Part shown: one piece after another, positions 53,580-61,984 of the stretch
How positions within the stretch are numbered: the stretch's first letter is position 1
Layout of the letters: each line of letters begins with the position of its first letter
From: JAYWDA01 sp043747555
GTDB lineage: Bacteria > Bdellovibrionota > Bdellovibrionia > Bdellovibrionales > Bdellovibrionaceae
Assembly (NCBI GenBank): GCA_043747555.1
Contig: JAYTOY010000052.1
Coordinates: 54,717-118,716 of the forward strand
Reading direction: 5' to 3'
Length of the DNA: 64,000 bases
Translations under genes and position numbers: made by a program
Notes under the pieces: generated by a model
Database searches by the model: none
Told to the model about the DNA's origin: nothing
Seen by the model: only the letters and a program-made list of their open reading frames with translations

Positions 53580-54371
53580 ATGTCGAAAACAAAAGCCAAG
53601 CCTGCAAAAGTTAAAAGCGCCGCATCAAAATCTACTCCTAAAGCTAAGGATGCGAAAAAGTTAGAGAAAAAGCCGGTTGTGAAGGCGTCTCCAAGAGCCG
53701 TCACAAAAGGACCTGGGAAAGCGCCTGCAAAAGTAGAAGCAAAAGTAAAGCCTGCGCCAAAACCCACTCTTAAAGCAGCAGAGTCTCCTAAAAAAGCTAT
53801 TAAAAAAGAAAAGCCAGGTAAAAAAGTCGCAAAGACCGAGCGTCCTGAGATTGAGCTCGAGGATGATTTTGAAGCTGAAGATTTTGATGGCAGTGAAATC
53901 GCTGAATATGAGGACGATTTAAAGGCCGTTGAATCTGAGGATGACGACACTGATGACTCTGATCTTTTAGATGACGACGAAATTCCAAAAGTTTCAGAAG
54001 AAGTTTACCTAACAGATGCGGAAGGCAACCGCTACTGTCGAGCCCGGGATTGTGATCAATCTTCGACGGTTGATGTCTACTGCCGTTATCACTACCTTCT
54101 ATTTTGGAAGCGCATCCAGATCCGCAAAGAAATTCTTATTGGTGGCAAGCTAGAGCGTTACGTTGAAGATTTGACCGGACGTTATCCTGACAAATTCTTA
54201 GAAATGATTTTACGCGATCTTCGCACTGAAAAAGATTTCGTTGGCGCCATTCAAGAACTGGAAATCGATGAAGCAGGTCTTGATAATGAGTTTGAAGAGG
54301 ATTCTCAGACCTATATCGATGAAGTTCGCGGAATCGGTGAGTCCGCGGCTGTTGATGACGAAGAGTTTTAA
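53580..54371 (+). CDS. Lys/Ala/Pro-rich protein with acidic linker and Cys/His site
   Basis: I do not recognise this protein as a whole. Residues 1-85 are a histone-H1-like Lys/Ala/Pro repeat, residues 90-135 are strongly acidic, and residues 140-230 form a compact domain with C153, C158, C168 and H171, spaced C-x4-C-x9-C-x2-H, which could bind zinc. The tail is acidic. The basic arm suggests nucleic-acid binding; the acidic linker may shield it. The conserved core is not similar to a family I can name. A dispersed repeat follows the gene. Confidence 0.7.
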   Translation: MSKTKAKPAKVKSAASKSTPKAKDAKKLEKKPVVKASPRAVTKGPGKAPAKVEAKVKPAPKPTLKAAESPKKAIKKEKPGKKVAKTERPEIELEDDFEAEDFDGSEIAEYEDDLKAVESEDDDTDDSDLLDDDEIPKVSEEVYLTDAEGNRYCRARDCDQSSTVDVYCRYHYLLFWKRIQIRKEILIGGKLERYVEDLTGRYPDKFLEMILRDLRTEKDFVGAIQELEIDEAGLDNEFEEDSQTYIDEVRGIGESAAVDDEEF

Positions 54372-54394
54372 AAATTGCCCCATTTGATTGAGCT

Positions 54395-54512
54395 CGGATT
54401 GACTCGCGCGTCGAAAAAGATCAAATTTTCTATGATCCTACCTTCTCCTTGCGGGTAACAACGAACCACTTAAACCCGTAAAATAACAAAATAATCTTAA
54501 GGCGTTAGTGCA
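54395..54512 (+). repeat. dispersed intergenic element, copy 2
   Basis: It lies between the Lys/Ala/Pro-rich gene and the convergent histidine kinase gene, ending 5 nt from the kinase stop. It shares the ACTCGCGCGTCGAA (54402-54415), TCTCCTTGCGG (54444-54454), a 24-nt block (54454-54477) and GGCGTTAG with copy 1. It lacks the 13-bp hairpin of copy 1. CGGGT and ACCCG around the 24-nt block can pair. Confidence 0.85.
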
Positions 54513-54516
54513 TTTG

Positions 54517-55788
54517 CTAAGCAATATCGAAGATCAATTTAAATTCAGTCCCTTGAGAATTAAGGGGACTACTTTCCGTCCAGCTTTGCACTTCGATGGA
54601 GATATTCATCTGATCCAAAAATAGTTTTGCAATGGGGAGTCCAAAGCCTGAGCCCTTTTCGCCTGCGGTCCCTGGTCTTGAAGTTTTCTTAGAGAATTCA
54701 AAGATATTTTGCATCAGATCGTTAGGAATTCCAATACCGTTATCTCGGATGGTTAAGATCACGGAGTTATTTTCTTTTTTCACAAAAATTTTGATACTTC
54801 CCCGAGACTCAGTAAACTTAAAAGCGTTGCTCATAATATTACAAAGGATGTGCTCGGAAAGGGCGCCTCTGTGAGCTAAAACCCTAGCCCTTAAACCATC
54901 AAAGTCTGGTGCGGCAGAAACTGTGACTTGAATGCCCTTATCTGAAAAATGCAACTGCTGCGACTCGAGGGCTTCTTCGACCACGGATTGTAAGTCGACC
55001 GGCTCTAGAGCGAGTTCTTCTTTTGAATAAAGTAAATTTTCGTAATTGCGAACCTGACCTAGCAAAGCGGCAATCCGCTGCACTGACTTTTCGATGGGCG
55101 CAAGAAAAGTTAATTTCTTTTCGTCGGTGGAATCTTTTAAAAGGTGAGTATAGGACTGTATAATTTGAAGAGGTGAGCGTATGTCATGCGAAATCACATG
55201 CAATAGATGAGAACATTCAAGCCTTTGTTTGTGACTGGTTTCGCGCAAATGTTCGAAAGTTCTGCGATAAATTGAAGACAACCAAAAACCCAGCGGCAAC
55301 ATAAATATGACGGATAAAAAAGTGTAATTGCGTTCAGCCTCAATCGATAGAATATTTTCTGGAAGCCGGCCAGAGGAATCAAATTGCCAAAAAATAAAAT
55401 TTGTTAATGTCCACAGGCCGACCCAAAAAAAAGTCCATTTTTTTCCAAGCAAAGGATAAATATAATAGATAATAAGTGGCAACCAAATCAATGCAGGGCT
55501 TCGGATTCCGCCTGTGACGGACATAAGGCCGACTAAATAAAAATAAAAAGCAAAGCTTTGGCAGAGGACACCAGCTCGGGTGCTTTTGGTCCAGGATCGC
55601 ATGATAAGACTTAAAATCTGACTGACTACAAACAGGACCGAAAGAACTTGAGGAATTCGTTGTTCTTGAATTAGAAATACGAGAGTTAAAGAAGCCCCCC
55701 ACAATGTTCCTACAAAATTTGTCGAAACGAACATCTTTCGAGCGGCTATGGCTTCCTGGTCTTTTTCTTCAAAGGACTTTACTTTCAT
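54517..55788 (-). CDS. membrane sensor histidine kinase
   Basis: A 423-residue kinase. About six hydrophobic segments (residues 25-175) form an unrecognised membrane sensor domain, followed by the HisKA motif VISHDIRSPLQII with phospho-acceptor His201, and an HATPase domain with N box (ILCNIMSNAFKF), G1 (IRDNGIGIP) and G2 (GSGFGLPIAK). There is no receiver domain and no response regulator beside it, so it is an orphan kinase. Its signal is unknown. Confidence 0.9.
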   Translation of the reverse strand: MKVKSFEEKDQEAIAARKMFVSTNFVGTLWGASLTLVFLIQEQRIPQVLSVLFVVSQILSLIMRSWTKSTRAGVLCQSFAFYFYLVGLMSVTGGIRSPALIWLPLIIYYIYPLLGKKWTFFWVGLWTLTNFIFWQFDSSGRLPENILSIEAERNYTFLSVIFMLPLGFWLSSIYRRTFEHLRETSHKQRLECSHLLHVISHDIRSPLQIIQSYTHLLKDSTDEKKLTFLAPIEKSVQRIAALLGQVRNYENLLYSKEELALEPVDLQSVVEEALESQQLHFSDKGIQVTVSAAPDFDGLRARVLAHRGALSEHILCNIMSNAFKFTESRGSIKIFVKKENNSVILTIRDNGIGIPNDLMQNIFEFSKKTSRPGTAGEKGSGFGLPIAKLFLDQMNISIEVQSWTESSPLNSQGTEFKLIFDIA

Positions 55789-55839
55789 TCCTGAAGTATT
55801 TTTTGGACGATGGCTACTGTCAAATACAAAGAGGTCAAA

Positions 55840-56343
55840 CTAGTGAAGTTGATCTTGTTCGGCCCGGTCAAGGGCATCTTCTGAAGTGGTTTCTTCATTT
55901 AACAACTCTTCACCGGAGAGTCCCAGAAATACGTTCGCTTGAGCTTCTAAATCTGTATTTTCAGCATTGATCTGCAAGTAAATCGGTTTGCCTTTATACG
56001 GATACTCTTTCCATACAAACGGGAACTCGGCTTCACCTTCAGATTCAAAAAATTCAAGCATCATGGAAGCTGCGACATCGACCAAGCAGTGGATTCGGTC
56101 CAAGGACTCAGGTACGTCGGCTTCATAGTCCGTCGAAACCTCAAAATTTGATTGTTTTAGACGTCCTTTTTCCCGAACACCGACGCGCAGCACGAGCTCT
56201 TCCGGGTAGATCCTGCCATCGACGACCAAAGTTGAATCATTTAAGGATTTGGCAAAAGTTTCTTTAAAAACACCGGTGACTTGGTCGATAAATTCAGGCG
56301 GAAAGGTGGTCCACTTTTTAGAGCTAGCTCGTCGGGGCGACAT
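55840..56343 (-). CDS. conserved-looking protein of unknown function
   Basis: A 167-residue protein I do not recognise. The N-terminus (SPRRASSKKW) is basic, the body is acidic with VTGVFKETFAKSLNDSTLVVDGR, FEVSTDYEADVPESLDRIHC and EEYPYKG-like aromatic clusters split across the chain, and the C-terminal tail is strongly acidic. No signal peptide or membrane segment. The kinase gene follows it by 51 nt, so the two may be co-transcribed. Confidence 0.65.
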   Translation of the reverse strand: MSPRRASSKKWTTFPPEFIDQVTGVFKETFAKSLNDSTLVVDGRIYPEELVLRVGVREKGRLKQSNFEVSTDYEADVPESLDRIHCLVDVAASMMLEFFESEGEAEFPFVWKEYPYKGKPIYLQINAENTDLEAQANVFLGLSGEELLNEETTSEDALDRAEQDQLH

Positions 56344-56455
56344 AAAATCCTTTGGGCTTAAGTTTGACTTCGAAAGTGGCTTCCTCTATACCTCAGGGGC
56401 GACTTTGACACAACGTGAAAACTTTTCCAAAACCCAATGAAAACGAGGCTGTTTT

Positions 56456-57832
56456 TTGGCTTTAGATGCAGAGATTAATTCACAGCCAGTTGTGACACCC
56501 AAACCAGCTTCCACAGGTCGCGGACGGGGCGTTTATATTTCAACTTATGGTTGTCAGATGAACGTCAACGATACAGATCGCATGTATAGCTTACTGGAAA
56601 TGGCCGATTACACGCCTGTGGATTCGCCGCTTGAAGCCTCAGTGATTATCATCAATGCCTGTAGCATTCGCGAAAAACCAGTTCATAAAGTTTATTCTGA
56701 AGTGGGCACCTACCGCAAAATGAAGGAAGCAAATCCTGATTTATTGATTGGCGTGGGTGGCTGTGTGGGTCAGCAGGAAAAAGAAAAGCTAATTAAAAAT
56801 CAGCCGATGATTGATTTTGTGTTTGGCACAGATACGATCGATCAATTGCCGCAAATCATTGCGGAGGTCGAACAAAAAGACGCTCGTGTTGTTAACACAA
56901 AAATTGAACATCGCAGTCTTTACCATGTCGAAACTTTAGTGCGTAATCCCGGAGTGTCGACATTCGTGAATATCACCAAAGGCTGCGATAATTTTTGCAG
57001 CTTTTGTGTCGTGCCTTATACTCGCGGCCGTGAAAAAAGCCGACCTTTAGCGCATATTATGAACGATGTTCAGGCCTTGATTAAAAAGGGTGTTAAAGAA
57101 ATTACTTTGTTAGGTCAGAACGTCAATTCCTACACCAGTGAATGCGGCGCTGATTTGGCCGATTTATTAAAAGTGATGGCGACCCAATCTGAAATTTCCC
57201 GCGTCCGATTTACGACATCTCATCCAAAAGATTTTAATCAAAAGCTGGTCGACACGATGTTTGCCCATCAGCCTCAAGTTTGCGAATATATTCATTTGCC
57301 TTTTCAAAGTGGAAATTCTGAAGTGCTTGAACGCATGAATCGCGGCTACACCCGTGAGCAGTACTTAGAAAAAATTGCGATGATTAAAAAAGCGATTCCG
57401 AATGTTGTTTTATCGACCGATATCATTGTTGGATTTCCCGGTGAAACGGAAGAACAGTTTCAAGACACTTTAAGTTTAGTGCAAGAAGTGCGGCCTGAAA
57501 CAATTTTTGCTTTTAAATATTCTCCAAGGCCTTTTACGAAAGCCGCGCGATTTGAAGACCAAGTTGATGAACCGGTCAAGTCGGAGCGCCTGCAAAGACT
57601 TTTTGATTTGCACAATAAAATGGCTTTTGAAATGGTCAGCCGTTATGTCGGACAAACTTTAGAAGTCTTAGTTGATCACTATTATGAAAAAAGAAAAAAT
57701 GCGTCAGGAAGATCTTCGCAGAATAAATTAGTTTTCTTTGATGGCGAAGCGGTGCAAGTGGGACAAATGGTTCCGGTTCGAATCACCAAGGCTTCCCCCG
57801 CCGTTTTACGTGGGGAGATTTCATTGCAATGA
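56456..57832 (+). CDS. miaB: tRNA-2-methylthio-N6-dimethylallyladenosine synthase MiaB
   Basis: Radical-SAM methylthiotransferase that makes ms2i6A37 in tRNA. The N-terminal UPF0004 domain has TYGCQMNVND (Cys33), NACSIREK and GGCVGQQ; the radical-SAM cluster is in KGCDNFCSFCVVPYTRG; and a TRAM domain closes the chain. Length is 458 residues. The TTG at 56456 with ACGAGG 8 nt upstream is the start. The stop overlaps the next gene (ATGA). Confidence 0.96.
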   Translation: MALDAEINSQPVVTPKPASTGRGRGVYISTYGCQMNVNDTDRMYSLLEMADYTPVDSPLEASVIIINACSIREKPVHKVYSEVGTYRKMKEANPDLLIGVGGCVGQQEKEKLIKNQPMIDFVFGTDTIDQLPQIIAEVEQKDARVVNTKIEHRSLYHVETLVRNPGVSTFVNITKGCDNFCSFCVVPYTRGREKSRPLAHIMNDVQALIKKGVKEITLLGQNVNSYTSECGADLADLLKVMATQSEISRVRFTTSHPKDFNQKLVDTMFAHQPQVCEYIHLPFQSGNSEVLERMNRGYTREQYLEKIAMIKKAIPNVVLSTDIIVGFPGETEEQFQDTLSLVQEVRPETIFAFKYSPRPFTKAARFEDQVDEPVKSERLQRLFDLHNKMAFEMVSRYVGQTLEVLVDHYYEKRKNASGRSSQNKLVFFDGEAVQVGQMVPVRITKASPAVLRGEISLQ

Positions 57833-58356
57833 AAACTGAATTTCATCTGACCCAAACAGAAGAAATTTGTTTTCATCAGTCGGATCTGATTCGACTGTTT
57901 CCTTTTGGTTTATCAGTGACTCCAGACGGTGGCAGGCCTTTCTTGTTACTCAAAGATGAAAAAAGCATTCACACTTTGCCGGTGGCTATTAATCCTTTGG
58001 AGGCGGGAATGGCTTTAAGTCAGGCGAATCACTCCCTGCCGCCGACAACGCCGCATCGCCTAAGTGAAATGATGTTAAAAAGTTTACAGATTGAGCTTTT
58101 GCAATGTGTTTTTGTGCAGATCAAAGGGGCTCATCAATACGTGCGACTTTACTTTCGGGGACATCCATCGCTGAATAGCTTGAAAGTTCGGGCTGATGAA
58201 GCGATGTCATTTTGTCTGCATCAGGCGGTTCCAGTTTACGCAACCTTGGACTTTATCAAAAAAAGCAAGGTGATGACAGCCGAGCTTCAAGGGATGTCTC
58301 AGACCTTGGGTAAAAATAAACATTTGGTGATTAAAAATCACTCGTACTTGAACTGA
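57829..58356 (+). CDS. DUF151 (bifunctional nuclease) family protein
   Basis: A 175-residue protein that matches the BFN/DUF151 family: LPVAINPLEAGMALSQ, then PTTPHRLSEMMLKSL, and a late VRADEAMSFCLHQAVPVYA in place of the common DARPSDAIALA. The family has been described as a nuclease in plants, but the bacterial activity is unproven. It is coupled to miaB upstream (ATGA) and to the carbonic-anhydrase-like gene downstream (TGATG). Confidence 0.8.
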   Translation: MKTEFHLTQTEEICFHQSDLIRLFPFGLSVTPDGGRPFLLLKDEKSIHTLPVAINPLEAGMALSQANHSLPPTTPHRLSEMMLKSLQIELLQCVFVQIKGAHQYVRLYFRGHPSLNSLKVRADEAMSFCLHQAVPVYATLDFIKKSKVMTAELQGMSQTLGKNKHLVIKNHSYLN

Positions 58357-58877
58357 TGGAAAATATAATTTCGGTCCGTGGATTTATGCCCACTATTGCA
58401 AACAATTCCTATATCGCCCCCACCGCGATGGTGATCGGCGATGTTATTCTTGAGGCCGGCACGTCAGTTTGGTTTAACTCAGTCATTCGCGGCGATGTGA
58501 TGCCGATTCGAATTGGGCGCGAATCTAATATTCAGGATAATTGCGTTCTTCATGGCACCTTCGGAAAATTCGGCTGCACACTAGAGGACCGTGTGACCTT
58601 GGGGCATTCGGTGATCTTGCATGGTTGCCATATTGGCCGCGAATCTTTGATTGGCATGGGGAGTATCGTGATGGATGGAGCGATGGTTGGCGAGCAATCC
58701 CTTGTGGGAGCTGGAAGTTTGGTCACCGAAGGATCGACCTTCCCGCCTCGAAGTCTGATTGTGGGGCGCCCAGCAAAGGTGAAACGGCCCTTAACCGAAG
58801 GCGAAATCAAGGGCCTTTCCCAATCGGCCGACAATTATCTTTTATATAAAACTTGGTATGAAGAAAGCCCCTTATAA
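58356..58877 (+). CDS. gamma-class carbonic anhydrase homologue
   Basis: A 173-residue left-handed beta-helix protein. The three zinc-ligand histidines are in place: His66 (CVLHGT), His84 (GHSVI) and His89 (LHGC). VIRGDVMPIRIG and NIQDNCVLHG match the gamma carbonic anhydrase/YrdA family. It may hydrate CO2, though many relatives lack measurable activity. It is coupled to the DUF151 gene upstream. The stop codon lies inside an 18-bp palindrome. Confidence 0.88.
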   Translation: MENIISVRGFMPTIANNSYIAPTAMVIGDVILEAGTSVWFNSVIRGDVMPIRIGRESNIQDNCVLHGTFGKFGCTLEDRVTLGHSVILHGCHIGRESLIGMGSIVMDGAMVGEQSLVGAGSLVTEGSTFPPRSLIVGRPAKVKRPLTEGEIKGLSQSADNYLLYKTWYEESPL

Positions 58878-58889
58878 CGCGCGTTATAA
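58872..58889. promoter_or_regulatory. 18-bp perfect palindrome upstream of guaB
   Basis: TTATAACGCGCGTTATAA reads the same on both strands. It begins at the last codons of the carbonic-anhydrase-like gene and lies 87 nt before the guaB ATG. The symmetry suits a dimeric regulator. It is not an obvious PurR site. Confidence 0.5.
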
Positions 58890-58975
58890 CCAGAGAGCTC
58901 CATGTCCTTTTGGATGGCACTTTAGATGTAAAAGTAATAAAAATTTGAGAAGCTTTACTGCCAAGGAGATCTCGA

Positions 58976-60442
58976 ATGGAATTAATCAAAAACATTCCTT
59001 ATGCGCTGACCTTTGATGATATTCTTCTGCTTCCGCAATACTCCGAAATTATTCCTTCTGATGTCACTCCGCGAAGTTTTTTTGCCCGCGATATTTTTTT
59101 AAATACCCCGATTGTTTCAGCGGCGATGGACACGGTGACCGAACACAAAATTGGTCGGATCATGGCTCAACATGGGGGCTTAGGAATTATTCATAAAAAT
59201 ATGGATATTGAAAAGCAAGCCTTTGAAGTCGAAAAAGTAAAAAAGTACGAAAGTGGAATGATCCAGGACCCGATTACTTTAGGTCCCGACCGACTGGTAG
59301 CTGAAGCTTTGGAAGTGATGGCCAGATATTCTATCAGTGGTGTGCCGATCACGGTGGATGGTGTTCTTGTTGGAATTTTAACAAATCGGGATTTACGTTT
59401 TGAAACCAATATCCAGCAGCCCATTAGAAATTTAATGACGACTGAACATTTGGTGACTGCTGAAGAGGGTACGACACTCGAACAAGCAAAAAAGATTTTA
59501 CAAAAACATCGCATCGAAAAATTACCTGTTGTCGATAAAAACAAAAAATTAAAGGGTTTAATTACAATCAAAGATATTGAAAAGGCGCAAGCCTTCCCCC
59601 AATCCACCAAAGACGGACGCGGGCGTTTAATAGCAGGTGCAGCGATTGGAGTTAGCGGCGAAGCTCGCGAGCGAGCTGAAGCTTTAGTAGCTGCCCAAGT
59701 CGATGTTCTTTGCATAGATACAGCTCATGGACATTCTAAAAATGTTTTAACCATCGTTAAAGATCTGCGCGCAAAATTTAAAGATACGATTATCGTTGCT
59801 GGAAATGTTGTGACGGCTGACGGCACTGAGGCTTTAATTGCTGCCGGTGCAGATGTCGTGAAAATTGGCGTTGGCCCTGGCAGCATTTGCACCACTCGTG
59901 TTGTGGCAGGTGTTGGGATGCCACAAATTTCGGCTGTGATCGAATGTTCAGAAGTCGCTCGAAAAAAAGGAAAAACAATTATCGCAGATGGGGGCATTAA
60001 ATTTTCTGGCGATATTACAAAAGCGCTGGCCCTGGGTGCAAACGTTGTGATGATTGGAAATTTACTAGCCGGGGCTGAGGAGTCTCCGGGTGAAACGATT
60101 TTGTACCAAGGACGAACTTACAAAGTTTATCGTGGCATGGGTTCATTGGGTGCTATGAGCAAAGGCTCTAAAGACCGCTATGGCCAAGCCGATGTTTCTG
60201 AGGAAGATAAGCTTGTGCCTGAAGGCATCGAGGGCAAAGTTCCTTACAAAGGCAATGCCAGCGGAATCATCCATCAATTGGTGGGTGGATTAAAATCGGG
60301 CATGGGTTATGTCGGAGCAAAAACGGTTGAAGAACTGCAAGCCAAAGCCAAATTTGTGCAGATCAGTCCGCAAGGTCTTCGTGAAAGTCACGTGCATGAT
60401 GTTAGTATCACAAAAGAAGCACCCAATTACCGGATGGAGTAG
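58976..60442 (+). CDS. guaB: inosine-5'-monophosphate dehydrogenase
   Basis: Oxidises IMP to XMP, first committed step to GMP. The barrel contains GVGPGSICTTRVVAGVG with the catalytic Cys305, and a CBS pair (about residues 95-205) interrupts it. Full length at 488 residues. AAGGAG precedes the ATG. guaA follows after 2 nt, so the two are an operon. A palindrome lies upstream. Confidence 0.97.
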   Translation: MELIKNIPYALTFDDILLLPQYSEIIPSDVTPRSFFARDIFLNTPIVSAAMDTVTEHKIGRIMAQHGGLGIIHKNMDIEKQAFEVEKVKKYESGMIQDPITLGPDRLVAEALEVMARYSISGVPITVDGVLVGILTNRDLRFETNIQQPIRNLMTTEHLVTAEEGTTLEQAKKILQKHRIEKLPVVDKNKKLKGLITIKDIEKAQAFPQSTKDGRGRLIAGAAIGVSGEARERAEALVAAQVDVLCIDTAHGHSKNVLTIVKDLRAKFKDTIIVAGNVVTADGTEALIAAGADVVKIGVGPGSICTTRVVAGVGMPQISAVIECSEVARKKGKTIIADGGIKFSGDITKALALGANVVMIGNLLAGAEESPGETILYQGRTYKVYRGMGSLGAMSKGSKDRYGQADVSEEDKLVPEGIEGKVPYKGNASGIIHQLVGGLKSGMGYVGAKTVEELQAKAKFVQISPQGLRESHVHDVSITKEAPNYRME

Positions 60443-60444
60443 GA

Positions 60445-61983
60445 ATGCCACAGAGAGGATTTCTGATTTTAGATTTTGGCTCGCAAGTGACGCAATTGAT
60501 TGCAAGGCGTTTGCGCGAGCTTGGGTTTTATTCTGAAATCGTTCCTTATACTTTTGATATCGTCGAAATTAAGAAAAAAAATCCGTATGGAATTATTCTC
60601 AGTGGCGGACCGAATTCAGTTTACGAAGTGGGATCACCGCGCAGAAATATCCGCGAACTTGAAGCCTTGGCGCCCCTTTTGGGTATTTGTTATGGCATGC
60701 AATTGATGGCCTATGATTTGGGTGGTGAAGTTGAAAAATCCCCATCGCGGGAGTACGGCCACAACACCGTGACATGGTCTGAACCTTTAGGAAAAATTCC
60801 TTTAAAACAAAAAGTTTGGATGAGTCACGGCGATGTCGTTAAAAGAGCTCCGCCAGGGACAAAGGTGATTGCAACCAGCGATTCGCACCCAGCAGCCCTT
60901 CGCGGTGATCGAATCTTAGCCGTGCAATTTCATCCTGAAGTGGCCCACACCGAGCATGGCCAAGAGATCTTAAAAGAATTTGCCAGTATGTGCAGTGCGC
61001 CTGAAGATTGGCAAGCTCCACAGATCACCGATAGATTGAAGCAGGATATCTTAAAAAAAGTTGGACCGACCGATCATGTGCTGTGTGCCTTAAGTGGCGG
61101 CGTGGATTCAACGGTGGTTGCCACTTTGCTGACAAAAACTTTGGGGCCTGAGCGCGTGCAGTGTTTATTTGTTGATAATGGCCTGCTTCGAAAAGATGAA
61201 TTCCAGACCGTTTTAGAGAATTATAAAAAAATTGGTTTGAATGTTTTAGGTGTGAATGCCCAAAGGGAATTTCTTTCCGCTTTAAAAGGCGTCAGTGATC
61301 CTGAGAAAAAAAGAAAAGCCATCGGCCGAGTCTTTATCGAAGTCTTTGAAGCTTCTTTAGAAAAAATGGTCCACGGCCAAATGCAAGGACAAGTGCAGTG
61401 GCTGGCGCAAGGGACTTTGTATCCTGATGTGATTGAAAGTGTTTCTGTGATGGGGGCCAGTGTAACAATTAAATCCCACCATAACGTCGGTGGTCTTCCC
61501 GATAAAATGAAATTGAAATTATTAGAGCCTGTGCGCGAGCTGTTTAAAGATGAAGTTCGTAAGATCGGTCGCGAACTGGGTTTACCGCATGAGATGCTGT
61601 GGCGGCATCCGTTCCCTGGTCCTGGGCTTGCGATCCGAATCCTTAGTGATGTTGATGAAACAAAACTGCAGGTTCTGCGCGAGGCCGATGATGTCTATGT
61701 CTCGGCGTTAAAAGAATTTGGTTTATATGATAAAATTTGGCAGGCCTTTTGTGTGCTTTTGCCGGTGCAAACAGTGGGTGTGCAAGGCGACGGTCGCACC
61801 TATGAAAATGTTTTAGCGCTAAGGGCTGTGACCTCGCAAGATGGAATGACAGCTGACTGGTACCCCTTTGAATTCCAATTTTTGCGTGAAGTTTCAAATC
61901 GCATCACCAACAAGGTGCGTGGAATTAACCGCGTTGTTTATGACGTGACCAGTAAGCCTCCAGCTACGATTGAGTGGGAGTGA
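60445..61983 (+). CDS. guaA: GMP synthase (glutamine-hydrolysing)
   Basis: Turns XMP and glutamine into GMP. The glutaminase domain has GICYGMQLMA with Cys82, and the ATP-pyrophosphatase domain has SGGVDSTV, then the dimerisation domain ends in VTSKPPATIEWE. Length is 512 residues, normal. It follows guaB by 2 nt and dnaE starts after 1 nt, so guaB, guaA and dnaE may be read together. Confidence 0.97.
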   Translation: MPQRGFLILDFGSQVTQLIARRLRELGFYSEIVPYTFDIVEIKKKNPYGIILSGGPNSVYEVGSPRRNIRELEALAPLLGICYGMQLMAYDLGGEVEKSPSREYGHNTVTWSEPLGKIPLKQKVWMSHGDVVKRAPPGTKVIATSDSHPAALRGDRILAVQFHPEVAHTEHGQEILKEFASMCSAPEDWQAPQITDRLKQDILKKVGPTDHVLCALSGGVDSTVVATLLTKTLGPERVQCLFVDNGLLRKDEFQTVLENYKKIGLNVLGVNAQREFLSALKGVSDPEKKRKAIGRVFIEVFEASLEKMVHGQMQGQVQWLAQGTLYPDVIESVSVMGASVTIKSHHNVGGLPDKMKLKLLEPVRELFKDEVRKIGRELGLPHEMLWRHPFPGPGLAIRILSDVDETKLQVLREADDVYVSALKEFGLYDKIWQAFCVLLPVQTVGVQGDGRTYENVLALRAVTSQDGMTADWYPFEFQFLREVSNRITNKVRGINRVVYDVTSKPPATIEWE

Positions 61984-61984
61984 T

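Noticed and set aside
53459..53950. 163-residue Ser/Ala/Phe-rich open frame opposite the Lys-rich gene
   Set aside because: Low-complexity antisense of Lys/Ala codons; the composition explains it fully.
59191..59715. 174-residue antisense frame in guaB
   Set aside because: guaB is conserved along its whole length, and the antisense protein has no recognisable domain.
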